This document shows, piece after piece, positions 20,740 through 31,891 of a stretch of DNA of 64,000 nucleotides. Where the stretch lies: assembly GCF_023898315.1 (NCBI RefSeq), contig NC_064619.1:345536650-345600649 (forward strand), read 5' to 3'. A model generated the notes under the pieces. It made no database searches and was not told the origin of the DNA. It worked only from the letters and a program-made list of their open reading frames with translations. This DNA is from Schistocerca nitens. Its lineage: Eukaryota > Arthropoda > Insecta > Orthoptera > Acrididae. Every line of letters begins with the position of its first letter. Within the stretch, counting starts at the first letter, position 1. A program made the translations under genes and the position numbers.

Positions 20740-23020
20740 TTCCCAAGCCTTGCTAAGATTATAGCCACAGTCACGGTTTATGAGGTCGTCATTGGTGCGA
20801 ATTTCGATGGCTTCTCTAACAACGCTGTCCCAGTATCTCGACGTCTATACCAGAATCCTCGTGCGTTCATACTCCATAGCGTGATTTTCCGACAAACAAT
20901 GTTCAGCGACCGCCGACTTGCTCGGATACATCAGTCGAGTGTGCCTCGACGGTACGCATCGTCTAACCAATATACGACTTGCCACATTGACACGGAATCT
21001 GGTACACGCCGGCCCTCCTCAAACCGAGGTCATCTTTGGCGCTCCCCACCAGTGCACGAGTTTTATTCGGAGGACAAAACACAGTTCCAACCCGGTGTTT
21101 CTTCAAAATGCGGGCGATTTTCCCCGAGAGTGCGCCTGTATATGGAATAAACGCAGTGCCTACCTCCTCCCTCGTGATTTCATCCATCTCCACAGGTTGT
21201 GCTGTAGTGGTTGGGCGGAGAGCACGTTGAATCTGCCACTCTGAGTACCAATTTTTTCGAAATACAGTTCTCAGATGTTCAAATTCCTAGGGGTAGACTC
21301 TCTGCGTCAGAGATAGTGCGCGCCCTGTGTACTAGAGTTTTGAGTACCCCATTCCTCTGTGAAGGGTGGTGGCAGCTGTCTGCGTGCAAATACAGATCAG
21401 TGTGCGTTGTCTTCCGATACACCCCATGGCCTAGGGTGCCGTCAGCCCTTCTCTTGACCAAGACGTCAAGGAAAGGTAATTTACCCTCCGTTTCAGTCTC
21501 CATAGTGAATTTGATGTTGGGGTGTATGGAGTTTAGATGTGTAAGGAAGTCAAGGAGTTTATCTGTACCATATGGTCATATGACGAACGTGTCGTCCACG
21601 TAAAGGAAAAAGCAAGTAGGTTTCCATTCGTATGACGACAGGGCTTCCTCCTCGAAGTTCTCCATGTACAAATTCGCTACCGCCGGTGAGAGTGGACTAC
21701 CCATGGGGACTCCCTCCGTTTGTTCGTAGTATTCTCCATTAAAAAGAAAAACGTGGAAGTCAAGACATGCCTAAAAAGTTCAGTGATCTTCTCGTCAAAC
21801 TTCTGACTAATCAATTCTAGTGACTCTCGCAAGGAAACGACGTCAAAACTCACTATGATATCTGACTCATCCAACCTGAAGCTATCAAGGCGTTTAACAA
21901 AATCCACAGAATTACGGATGTGATGAGGGCATTTACCCAGATAAGGACTTAATATTCCGTCAGGTATTTGGCCAACAAATATGTAGGTGCCCTGATGTTG
22001 CTGACAATGGGGCGTAATTGTACCCCCTCTTTGTGAACTTCCGGGAGTCCATATACTCTAGGCGGTACCGGACCTTGGGGTAACAATTTCTTAGCGTCAC
22101 CCTCCGGTAAATCTTCGTCCTTGAGAAGCGACCTCGTCTTGTTCTCCACCTTCTTTGTAGGGTCAACGCTGATCTTCCGGTAGGAATCGTCATTTAGCAG
22201 GCTCTGCATCTTATCAGCGTAGTCCTTATGGGAGACAACAACTGTATCATTGCCTTTGTCAGCCGGTAAGAAAACTATTTCAGAGCGCTCCCTCAGATCA
22301 CGAATGGCCGCCCTCTCTTTACTGGTGATATTTGACTTCATCGGCTTGGATTTCGTCAACGCACGACAAGTTTCACGACGTATTTCCTCAGCTGATTCAG
22401 GCGGAAGTCGAGCTGCAACCTGTTCAACAGCACTAACAATTTCTGCGACCGGAGTGAACTTGGGGGTGGAAGCGAAGTTGAGACCTTTCTGCAAAACCGA
22501 GACCGCATCATCACTCAACACCATGCCACTCAAATTGATGACAGTCTTGCACGGAACCTGCAGAGATGGTTTGTCAAGGAGTCGTGAGAACTTGTTTGAC
22601 GTCCCGTTGCCTTCTTATGGGCAGAATCAGCTGCAACCCAGGTGACACCATCAATCCAATCCCAGGAAAAAGAAGTGAAATTACTAGACAGTTGCAAATG
22701 TAGTTTGAGTAATTACTGTGAGATTAACTCAAGGCTCCGGCGGGTGAATTGCACTTTCTCACGTACCAGTGCGAGGCTGGCTCGTTTCTTGATTCTCTTA
22801 GCTGCTGCAGAATCGATGTGATGCATAACCTTAGCAAAATTTGGAACAACATTCTCGGAACGACATCTCTTTAGAAAGGCAAGAGTACTTAGCAAACGAC
22901 ATCTACGGTGGCGCAACTTTTCAAATTTCTTCATGCTGCGGTACATCTCCTCCCCGTAAAGGTGTATGATGTGATTCTTGAGTTCCTCCCGGCGTATTTG
23001 ATAATCAAAATATCCACGGG
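20740..23020 (-). pseudogene. PLE reverse transcriptase / GIY-YIG endonuclease, frameshifted
   Basis: From right to left: an N-terminal helical region (HIIHLYGEEMYRSMKKFEKL at about 22920-22980), the block EIVFLPADKGNDTVVVSHKD (about 22230-22290), PRVYGLPEVHKEGVQLRPIV (about 22005-22065), motif A SFDVVSL near 21850, and the catalytic YVDD (Asp codons at 21591-21596) in FFLYVDDTFV. GVYQIPCQCGKSYIG at 20963-21008 gives the GIY and YIG motifs, followed by SAVAEHCLSENHAMEYERTR, REAIEIR and GYNLSKAWEP. Frame changes near 21950, 21710 and 20960 and an apparent short deletion after motif A inactivate it. Confidence 0.85.
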
Positions 23021-23110
23021 TGTACTGCCGGTCTACAGTGTCCAACGGGCACAATATTTCGGCGATCATACATGTCGCCATCATCAGGTGAACTGACGGA
23101 CTGAGCTCCT
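23005..23110 (-). repeat. PLE pLTR, 5' copy with hammerhead-like core
   Basis: Nearly identical to 20382-20492. On the minus strand it carries CTGATGA, an extra T, a GGCGA/TCGCC hairpin and GAAATATTGTG. This has the layout of a hammerhead core, but helices I and III cannot be placed with confidence by eye. Confidence 0.75.
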
Positions 23111-23235
23111 GATATTTTGATTATCAAATACGCCGGGAGAAACTCAAGAACCACACGTATAAGATAGATTTCACGTTTTTCAGGAGATTTTTGAATTTGA
23201 CAATACAAATTGGTTATATGTCTTATAATGGTTGT

Positions 23236-23446
23236 CCGCAGCTCGTGGCCGTGCGGTAGCGTTCTCGCTTCCCGCGCCCGGGTTTCCGGGTTCGATTCCC
23301 GGCGGGGTCAGGGATTTTCTCTGCCTCGTGATGACTGGGTGTTGTGTGATGTCCTTAGGTTAGTTAGGTTTAAGTAATTCTAAGTTCTAGGGGACTGATG
23401 ACCATAGCTGTTAAGTCCTATAGTGCTCAGAGCCATTTGAACCATT
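23236..23446 (+). mobile_element. Chimeric SINE: family 2-like tRNA head, family 1 tail
   Basis: Head: gctcgtggccgtgcggtagc with B box ggttcgattcccggc and gggattttctctgcctcgtg. From gatgtccttaggttagttag onward it is a standard family 1 body ending agccatttgaaccatt. The 13-bp duplication ttataatggttgt (23223-23235 and 23447-23459) shows it moved as one unit. Confidence 0.92.
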
Positions 23447-23459
23447 TTATAATGGTTGT

Positions 23460-24175
23460 TAATGGGTCTGATTTTTGAAATGTTATGGAAAGAGCATCCA
23501 CTGTTTTTATGCTGCTGCAAAGAATCAGATTTAAACCTGTTGTTTGTGAATCGGCCGATTCCAGGAGCTAGTGCTTCGAAGTTGTCTTCTCGTAAAGATG
23601 GAGCGAATAACAGTTTGCTACAACTGAAGTAATGTACGTGCTGGTTGGGCAAACACAGTAAGCGACGTTATTATTTCACGCCGCCCCCCCCCCCCCCCGA
23701 GTTCAATTAGCTTTTAACACGGAGTGGTGGCGGGCCTAATGAAGCCGCTTGACGCGCTGAGCCGGACTCATCAATCAGGAGGCAGCGGCCAGCGCGTAGC
23801 GCTCAGCGGCGCGGCTGTCGCCTGTGGCAGACCCAGTAGGGGACCTCGCCGATCTGCTGGTGGACCTGGACAGGTCCCCGCTGCCATGTTCTTGCTGGAC
23901 AGCCCGACATCTCTCACAACAATGCCTTGCTGTAACTGATAACTCCAGTCCTGTACGCCCCTTCGAAATTCCGCTTAGCCCGGCTCCATTGTGCAACCGT
24001 CTGCTGTGGATCATGTTTCTCGGACAAAAAGATCGTTGATGGATCATAAGTTGCACAGTGTAGCCACCCTAGGAGTAAACTAGCGGCTGTGACATGTGAC
24101 TTCCATGGCGCGCAGTACTGAATGGCGTAGTCACCCATGGGAGCGAGTAGTCCCACCCACTCGTGATTCTTACTG
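23460..24175. other. Unassigned; poly-C run and GC-rich, CpG-rich patch at 23700-23960
   Basis: A run of 15 C lies at 23684-23698. The patch after it is CpG-rich, with a short inverted sequence around gcgcgtagcgctcagcggcgc. Open frames there have no recognised motif. It might be regulatory, but nothing decides it. Confidence 0.3.
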
Positions 24176-25501
24176 GACCACTAGCCATTAAAATTGCTAC
24201 ACCACGAAGATGACGTGCTACAGACGCGAAATTTAACCGACAGGAATAAGATGCTGTGATATGCAAATGATTAGCTTTTCAGAGCATTCACACAGGGTTG
24301 GCGCCGGGGCGTCACCTACAACGTGCTGACATGAGGAAAGTTTCCAACCGATTTCTCATACACAAACAGCAGTTGACCGGCGTTGCCTGGTGAAACGTTG
24401 TTGTGATGCCTCGTGTAAGGAGGAGAAATGCGTGCCATCACGTTTCCGACTTTGATAGCCTATCGCGATTGCGGTTTATCATATCGCGACATTGCTGCTC
24501 GCGTTGGTCGAAATCCAATGACTGTTAGCAGAATACGGAATCGGTGGGTTAAGGAGGGTAATACGGAACGCCGTGCTGGATCCCAACGGCCTCGTATCGC
24601 TAGCAGTCGAGATGACAGGCATCTTATCCACATGGCTGTAACGGATCGTGCAGCCACGTCTCGATCCCTGAGTGAACATATGGGGTCGTTTGCAAGGCAA
24701 CAAACATCTACACGAACAGTTCGACGACGTTTGCAGCAGCATGGACTATCAGGTCGGAGACCATGGCTGCGGTTACCCTTGACGCTGCATCACAGACAGG
24801 AGCGCCTGCGATGGTGTACTCATCGACGAACCTGGATGCACGAATGGCAAAACATCATTTTTTCGGGTGAATCCAGGTTCTGTTCACAGCATCATAATGT
24901 TCGCATCCGTGTTTGGCGACATCGAGGTGAACGCACATTGGAAGCGTGTATTCGTCATCGCCATACTGGCGTATCACCCGGCACGATGGTATGGGGTGCC
25001 ACATTTAAGATGTGTTACGACCCGTGGCTCTACCCTTCATTCGATCCCTGTCAAACCCTACATTTCAGCAAGATAATGCACGACCTCATGTTGCAGGTCC
25101 TGTACGGGCCTTCTGGATACAGAAAATGTTCGACTGCTGCCCTGGCCAGCACATTCTCCAGATCTCTCACCAACTGAAAACTTCTGGTCAATGGTGGCCG
25201 AGCAACTGGCTCGTCACAATACGCCAGTCACTACTCTTGATGAACTGTGGCATCGTGTTGAAGCTGAATGGGCAGCTGTACCTATACACGCCATCCAAGT
25301 TTGACTCAATGCCCAGGCGTACCCAAGGCCGTTATTACGGCCAGAGGTGGTTGTTCTGGGTACTGATTTCTCAGGATCTATGCACCCAAATTGCGTGAAA
25401 ATGTAATCACATGTCAGTTCTAGTATAATACATTTGTCCAATGTATACCCGTTTATCATCTGCATTTCTTCTTGGTGCAGCAATTTTAATGGCCAGTTGT
25501 G
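24176..25501 (+). mobile_element. Tc1-like transposon with broken transposase
   Basis: Inverted termini share gccattaaaattgctacacc (left) and its inverse near 25480-25500. The gene starts at an ATG (24406) and changes frame near 24450. It then reads AYRDCGLSYRDIAARVGRNP (helix-turn-helix), RTVRRRLQQHGLSGRRPW, IIFSGESRF, where Gly replaces the first catalytic Asp, and PGTMVWGA. Near 25010 the frame shifts again, giving FQQDNARPHVAG (second Asp). Otherwise it is well preserved in length and order. Confidence 0.88.
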
Positions 25502-25566
25502 TATGATAAGTTATGAGAGCCGATCTGAGATTTTGGTTAATCCTTTATGCATAAGACGAATTTGGA

Positions 25567-27830
25567 TTATACGGCATAGTTGTTACATGGCGTACCCCCA
25601 TTCCCAAGCAGAATTCCTTGAACCTGTGAGCCGTAAATGTAGTCGAGTTCTTCATGAGTACAGTTCGGCGAGGTCCCGAAGGTGCCGAAAATATACTTCA
25701 ATTTTGGAATTACAACCTGCGCGGTTCCATCGGCGGTGGGAAATAAGGAAACAAACCTAGCAAACCCGTCTACACAAACCGGAATGAATTTATTTCCCAT
25801 CTTTGATCCATGCAACGGTCCTACGAAGTCAATATACATTCTTTTCAAGGGTCTGTCAGAGTTAGACGCAAGATACCCCTGTCTTGCTATTCTGGCTAGG
25901 TTTCCTGAGGGCACATACTTGGGAACTAGCTACCATTTTTGGTATCCTTCTGTCCATATCAAACCTTGTAAACTGTTGTCTAATTTTTTCTAGAGTTTTA
26001 AAAACTCCCAAATGGTCCCCCACCGGATACTATCAGAAGTATTTAAATAATAAGGCCACCAATTCTCTGGGTACTACCACCTTAAGTTCTCCACTACCTC
26101 ATACTTACAGTAAACTACGTTATCTTTTAGGTTCTAAGGTTTGGCTGCTTTCCCTTCCTGGAGCCTTTCTCTTATCTCTGAAATCTGCTCGTACCCATTC
26201 TGGAATTCTATTATGTCGCGGAATAGGTGTGGTATCTCAGCAAGTATGCAAGACATGAACAAGTCGAAATGACTTCCTCCTCTTGACGATCATCCCCTTC
26301 ACTCTCCTTGTGATCACCGCACCAAACCGTGACGGCATTTTCAGTTCCTTTAATATTATTCACGTTGAACCTGAAGGACAAAATTCTCGTAGCACACCTG
26401 GAAATGCGTACAGCTTTTCTAGGTCGAGCTAGCACCCAGCTGACATACTCGCATCCATTTTTCCGCAGCTTGTCGAGAGGTGCTGCTTTCTCCACAAGTC
26501 CTTTGATAAACCTGCAAAAAAATTAGCTATGCCCACAAATGTAACTACTTCCTTGACATTGCATGGTTGGGGACAGCTACATCGCCTCTATCCTCTCTGA
26601 GTCAATCCATGTTCCCTCACGCGACTCAACGCAGCATACCCCAAACGCCTCATCGAGGAGTAGGCAGACACAAACTTCTGTGGCTTCACAATAATCTCTG
26701 CCCTTCTTAAACGTTCAAACACCTCCCTCAGGTGTTGCAATGCTCGTGAGTCGAACTACTTTATATCACTAGATCGTACATGTAATGGTACACGTATTTA
26801 AATTTTATGTCGGAAAAGACAGCATCCATAAGCTGTGATGGGACCACCTCCCCTGTTGCTAACACAAAAAACCCCAGATTATATTCAAACAGGTTCCAAT
26901 CAGTGGCAAACGTGGTGACTGGTATCGGACCTTCCTCCAACGGTTTTTGGTTATATGCCTGATTCAAATCTAATGTAAATACTCGCACTCCCTTAAATCA
27001 TCTAAAGCAGGAATGCAAGTCCGGTAACGGCACCGATCACAATATCACCTTGTTATTAAGATCACGATCGTCCACTACCAGACGATGCTTTCGTTAGAAT
27101 ACTTGGGGCTACATAAGGTTTTGGATGGTCTTATAACGCCTTGCTCCAACATCCTTTCTACATGTCCTTTCAATACTTTCATCTTTGGCTGAGATAACCT
27201 ATAAGGTCCTTTTTAACAGAGATGTGATTAGTTAATGTGACCCAGTATTCAACCAAAATGGTCACTCCCAATTCCTCAGTCAACACATCAAAAAACTCCG
27301 CACAAATGGCTCTGAGCACTATGGTTCAAATGGCTCTGAGCACTATGGGACTCAACTGCTGTGGTCATAAGTCCCTTAGAACTTAGAACTACTTAAACCT
27401 AACTAACCTAAGGACAGCACACAACATCCAGCCATCACGAGGCAGAGAAAATCACTGACCCCGCCGGGAATCGAACCCGGGAACCCGGGCGTGGGAAGCG
27501 AGAACGCTACCGCACGACCACGAGATGCGGGCAACTCCGCACATACTCCTTTGGTTTTCTCCCTGACGAATGAGTCCAAGTGAGCCTGCTGTTCCTCCAA
27601 TGTGTCCACGTTTCCTCCACTACTTTCTTCCTTATAATACTTATACTGCATTACTGCCAAGAGTCCTCGTTGACCACGCCTACAAAACACGGATTCCTGC
27701 TTAGGCCTAAACTTAAAATAAAACTGTTGCCCTGACCGATCAGGAATTAAACCCACATTGGCAACAAAATCAGCAACCAAAATACAATTTGTAACCAAAT
27801 TTTCCATGATCCTTATAGTGATCTTCTAGG
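25567..27830 (-). mobile_element. Ty3/Gypsy-like LTR retrotransposon, pol remnants
   Basis: On the minus strand the order is protease (ILVADFVANVGLIPDRSGQQ near 27720-27780), RT (FTLDLNQAYNQKPLEEGPIP near 26920-26980; the catalytic Y-M-D-D is YMYD in YHYMYDLVI near 26765), RNase H edge (RILSFRFNVNNIKGTEN near 26340-26390), then integrase (RMYIDFVGPLHGSKMGN near 25800-25840). Protease-RT-RNase H-integrase order is that of Ty3/Gypsy. Many frame breaks and a deletion in the RNase H region. No LTRs identified, so ends are approximate. A SINE lies at 27305-27532. Confidence 0.8.
27305..27532 (-). mobile_element. Chimeric SINE (family 2-like head, family 1 tail)
   Basis: Minus-strand twin of the copy at 23236: head with ggttcgattcccggcggggt, family 1 tail. 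The 11-bp duplication aactccgcaca lies at 27294-27304 and 27533-27543. Its 3' end carries a tandem repeat of the last 24 bp (aaatggctctgagcactatgg occurs twice at 27305-27349). It interrupts the LTR element downstream of the protease. Confidence 0.92.
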
Positions 27831-28984
27831 CGTACTTAGCAATCGTAACTTAAATTTGTGAAACTCCATTTACCAACAGATTCGATCTAGCCGCAGTCAC
27901 ATATTTATCCACATCCATTATCGAATAACTGAATTGTTGCAGCCCAGTGGAGCGGAGCGCTCGGCCATCATGCCTTACACGACAGATTGCATATTAATTA
28001 ATTTATTAACTTTGTTTTCTTTTTTACTACGATTACATGTCTAGTATTATCGCGACAAATCAACCGTAATTAAAAAACGGCTAATTAACTAAAGGTAGAA
28101 CTTTAACTTCCATGATATATTCAATCCTACTGGTTGCGCTCAACAATGTCCTTCCAAATCACGCCCAGAGGTATCCGAATTGTGTTCTGATGCTCCCCCT
28201 ACTTTCTCATTGACGTAAACGCGATATTACGTGAAAGCTGCCTTTACTAATACACAGATAGCGAAGTTAAGCCGAAGCCAAAGCACTGGGAGGAATACAT
28301 TCCGGTACCAGCCTCTCACATTTCCATTTTTCGTCATTTTCGAACCCACTCGTACACGGTGGTAATTTAAACTCTACCGTTCATCCCTTCACTAAATGTC
28401 TTCAACAGAAGGCACAATGCTCACACTTCTAGATGACAAGTGCCCATGCTCACAGAGAAAGAAAAACTTTCCCTCTGCAGCAGTTCAATTTACCAACTAC
28501 TTAATAATTCCATACAACTTCACATGTTATTGCTAGTTCTGATGATGAGTCATTATTGTACACTGAACTCTATTCTGTTTCAAAGTTCACTCTGTGGCTG
28601 ATTCTCGGTACAGACTATGCTTTACGTTTCTTTGTCGGTAGGAAATTGTAGTTTGTATTGCTTGATGCTACTTTAAATATCCCACTGGATCGCATTATTT
28701 ATTGCTTGCGTTGACTCCTAATATTCCGCGGAGGTGGCTGGGTTCGTACTTCTTTCATCTCGTCCTCATCCTCCTCCTCCTCCTCCTCCTCTTCCTACTC
28801 GCGTCCTGGGCATATAGACGTTCGCACCAAAGATGGTATGCGTCAGTTACCTTCGATATAAGCTCAACGCATAAGCCAGAAACCAACGTACATTGGTTTG
28901 TTATTAGAAATTCAACATGTACTCTATCCGCCAACTTCAGTGGCAACAGTGCAGACTCTTCTTCTTTCGCTGGTTCCTTGACAC
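27831..28984. other. No recognisable gene; TCC repeat at 28767-28795
   Basis: May include the 5' untranslated part or LTR of the Gypsy-like element, but I found no repeated end to show it. A CCT/TCC microsatellite lies at 28767-28795. Confidence 0.3.
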
Positions 28985-29365
28985 GTGGTTGCGACGGGGC
29001 GGCGCGGTTAGAACGGATTTGGCAAGGTTAATTTTAAGGGGTGGTCGGATGCCCTTCCTTCCGCCACCCTGTACCCCCCGGAACGAAATTAAAGTACCCC
29101 AGCTGTCTGCGACTAGTGTAATCCATGGAATAGTGCGAACGTGTGCAAATGTCTGCGAGTCGGGTCATTGAGGCCGAACGTGAGGACAAGCCCGGTATTC
29201 ACCTAGCGGGATGTGGAAAACCGCCTAGAAACCACATCCAGGCTGGCCGACACACTGGCCGACGTCGGGGATCCGCCGGGCGGATTCGATCCGGGGCCGG
29301 CGCGCCTACCCGAGTCCAGGAAGCAGCGCATTAACGCTCTCGGCTAACCTGGCAGGTCAACAACG
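28985..29365 (-). mobile_element. tRNA-derived SINE, family 3
   Basis: On the minus strand: aggttagccgagagcg (A box), ggatcgaatcc (B box), then a body passing through ggatgtggtttctaggcgg and cagctggggtactttaattt and ending in ggaagggcatccgaccaccc with an aaccttgccaaatccg tail. Unlike families 1 and 2 in both head and body. No clear target-site duplication seen. Confidence 0.7.
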
Positions 29366-30470
29366 CAGACTGATGTATAATAATAGTTATTACTCCGTGT
29401 GTCAAGTTTTTGAAATGGACACTATTCCGGTGTTATGGAACCGAAGACAGGGGATCTCCAGTTTAATGTGCAATCAAAACCACGTGTCGTTCCTGGCGAC
29501 TCGTCAGATCGTTGAAAGGTGAGGACTAGAATAAGGATAGACTCCAATTTCCGTCATCCGTCCATAATTCAATCTCATGGTCTCTCGGTTTTCAGGCACG
29601 CATTTCACCTCGAGACCACCAGACGCGACGACCCACTGTAGGGGAAAAAGTGTCGGAGAGACAAAGAGTTTTTGTTATAAAGATGCCTCCATTTCTTGCT
29701 GCGAATTGAGATATATCGTGCTAGAGTGCTTCTATCTTTTTATCACTCATAGCTGAAATTCTTTCCCGTGTTCGAAAATTTTGATATTTCAAGACAGATG
29801 ATATACTATTCAAAAATATTAGGTGAAAGACAGATCTCTTTTGTAGCAGAGCCTCTGAAAACAATCGAGGAAAGCATCAGACACAAAAGACGCTCATTAA
29901 ATCACGCCCTGTTGTCATGAACTGCCTGCCACAGTTTGACAGATCGGCCGAGAAGTACTTAAGGAACCGTTCTCGAATACACGTTAACGTTTTAGGGAAA
30001 ACAAAGGAATCCTTCTCAGCATGGTAGTTAGAAATTTTATAAGGGGCCACCAAAAATTTGCCGTTTACATGGCGTTTCTGCAGCGTATATGCAACGTAGC
30101 GCGACTCCGACGCGAGTATACAAGCGAGCAATTACGCCGAAACGTCGGAGAAAACCGAGATAAGGGGTGCTGCTGCTTCATGATAACGCACATCCCCACC
30201 AGCGGGTTACGGACTTTCTCACGCAGCAGAACACGATGCGTAACCAAACGGGTATCTTCAAAGTGTTGCGTCGGTGAGATTACTGCCAAGTGCCCACTGG
30301 GACTTCGCCTGACCAGCATAGCGATTCTGGACTGTAGGGCCTTCTAGATCGTCCCTTATGTTTCAGATTAATTAATTAACCCAATGGACAGCTCCTAAAC
30401 ATGGTTGTGTTCCGTAGCGTCCGGAGCCTCATGACTACCTCTATGAAAACGACACACTAACTGATGATTG
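29366..30470. other. Mostly unassigned; possible mariner-type transposase trace at 30100-30260
   Basis: The plus strand near 30125-30235 reads YKRAITPKRRRKPR, a stop, and GVLLLHDNAHPHQRVTDFL, similar to the LLHDNA-P-H block of mariner transposases. No termini found. The rest has no recognisable content. Confidence 0.35.
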
Positions 30471-30662
30471 CCGGCCGGGGTGGCCGAGCGGTTCTAGGCG
30501 CTACAGTTTGGAACCGCGCGACCGCTACGGTCGCAGGTTCTAATCCTGCCTCGGGCATGGATGTGTGTGATGACCTTAGGTTAGCTAGGTTTAAGTAGTT
30601 CTAAGTTCTAGGGGACTGATGACCTCAGCAGTTAAGTCCCATAGTGCTCAGAGCCATTTGAA
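30471..30662 (+). mobile_element. tRNA-derived SINE, family 1
   Basis: Starts ccggccggggtggccgagcg. The B box carries one change (ggttctaatcc). Normal tail ending ctcagagccatttg. No clear target-site duplication. Confidence 0.9.
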
Positions 30663-31106
30663 CTACCTACTTTATAGCCCCACAGGATGACATTTTTTTT
30701 AAATTCCTGTATTGGGGAGTTTAGTTTTTGGAATAAAGTGACGGATTGTGCGCAATTTCGACTAAATATAAGATTCTACGTTTCATTTCGAAAACTAAGA
30801 AGAACTGCAGCATTCACAAAATGATTGAAGGTAATTTATTTTTATTGGAAAATAAATATTATTCTTCTGTGTTCTGATAGCAATAACTATGAAATGTTAT
30901 TAGGGCAGGCCTAGTTTCTGTGGAGAGACGTCCCAACTGTTGGGAAGTTGTAGCTGATTATTTCAGCGAAAGTTGCAATTTTCGCAGGTTAGTTACGATG
31001 TAGTGCGTCAGCTTTGTCGCCATGTTAGGCTGCTTCAGCATCTGAAATTCACTGCAGTAAAGCTGACGTGTGACGTGTTAGATTTTAAATAATATGGAAT
31101 GATTGG

Positions 31107-31301
31107 GCCGCGCGGGATTAGCCGAGCGGCCTAGGGCGCTGCAGTCATGGATTGTGCGGCTGATCCCAGCGGACGTTCGAGTCCTCCCTCGGGCATGGGT
31201 GTGTGTGTTTGCCCTTAGGATAATTTAGGTTAAGCAGTGTGTACGCTTAGGGACTGACGACCTTAGCAGTTAAGTCCTATACGATTTCACACACATTTTT
31301 T
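31107..31301 (+). mobile_element. tRNA-derived SINE, family 4
   Basis: Leucine-tRNA-like head ggattagccgagcggcctag with long variable arm and B box cgttcgagtcctccctcggg, then gggtgtgtgtgtttgccctt and a tail ending atttcacacacattttttt. The 12-bp duplication tggaatgattgg lies at 31095-31106 and 31302-31313. The tail is a distant cousin of family 1. Confidence 0.88.
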
Positions 31302-31676
31302 TGGAATGATTGGAATATACGGATAGGTTTAAAATTGTTGAGCGCTAAACAACGTGATCATCATCGCTCATTCGTGGAATAATGTGAAGATCGCTAACAC
31401 CTTAACTATGTTTGAAATAAGTAACCAGTTACAAGGACTAAGTGTATTTTCTATTAAGATATAGGGCATGTGAAGTTAGACAGTCGTGATTGGTGACACA
31501 CCTACAACATTTAAAAAATAATGCTATTTTAAATTTTGAGTACCACTGGCCAAAGCCCTCACTTTTGCCTTGTGTTCGTGTTTAGTAGTTTTTTTCGAGA
31601 AGCTAAAGTAACAAAGTATGATTCATATCGGTTATACTACTGCACACGCTGCTTTCTGTATCAACTGTTACGCCGA

Positions 31677-31879
31677 AAAAAAATGGTTCAAATGGCTCTG
31701 AACACTATGGGACTTAACTGCTGAGGTCTTCAGTCCCCTAGAACTTAGAACTACTTAAACCTAACTAACCTAAGGACATCACACACATCCATGCCCGAGG
31801 CATGATTCGAACCTGCGACCGTAGCGTTTGCGCGGTTCCAAACTGTAGCGCCTAGAACCGCTCGGCCACCCCGGCCGGC
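31677..31879 (-). mobile_element. tRNA-derived SINE, family 1
   Basis: Full-length minus-strand copy with poly-A-like end at 31677-31683. Duplication ctgttacgccga / ctgttacgtcga (one difference) at 31665-31676 and 31880-31891. The B box has one change (catgattcgaacc in plus orientation). Confidence 0.9.
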
Positions 31880-31891
31880 CTGTTACGTCGA

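Larger units (their letters stand above)
20382..23152 (-). mobile_element. Penelope-like element (PLE) with pLTRs and GIY-YIG domain
   Basis: Flanked by a 14-bp duplication acacgtataagata (20368-20381 and 23153-23166). A pLTR repeat of about 110 bp occurs at each end in direct orientation. At its 5' end (right side) a short inverted copy of the coding start follows (22973-23019 against 23110-23152). Such an inverted flank beside direct pLTRs is typical of Penelope elements. The one gene reads on the minus strand: N-terminal region, RT, then GIY-YIG endonuclease. Confidence 0.9.
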
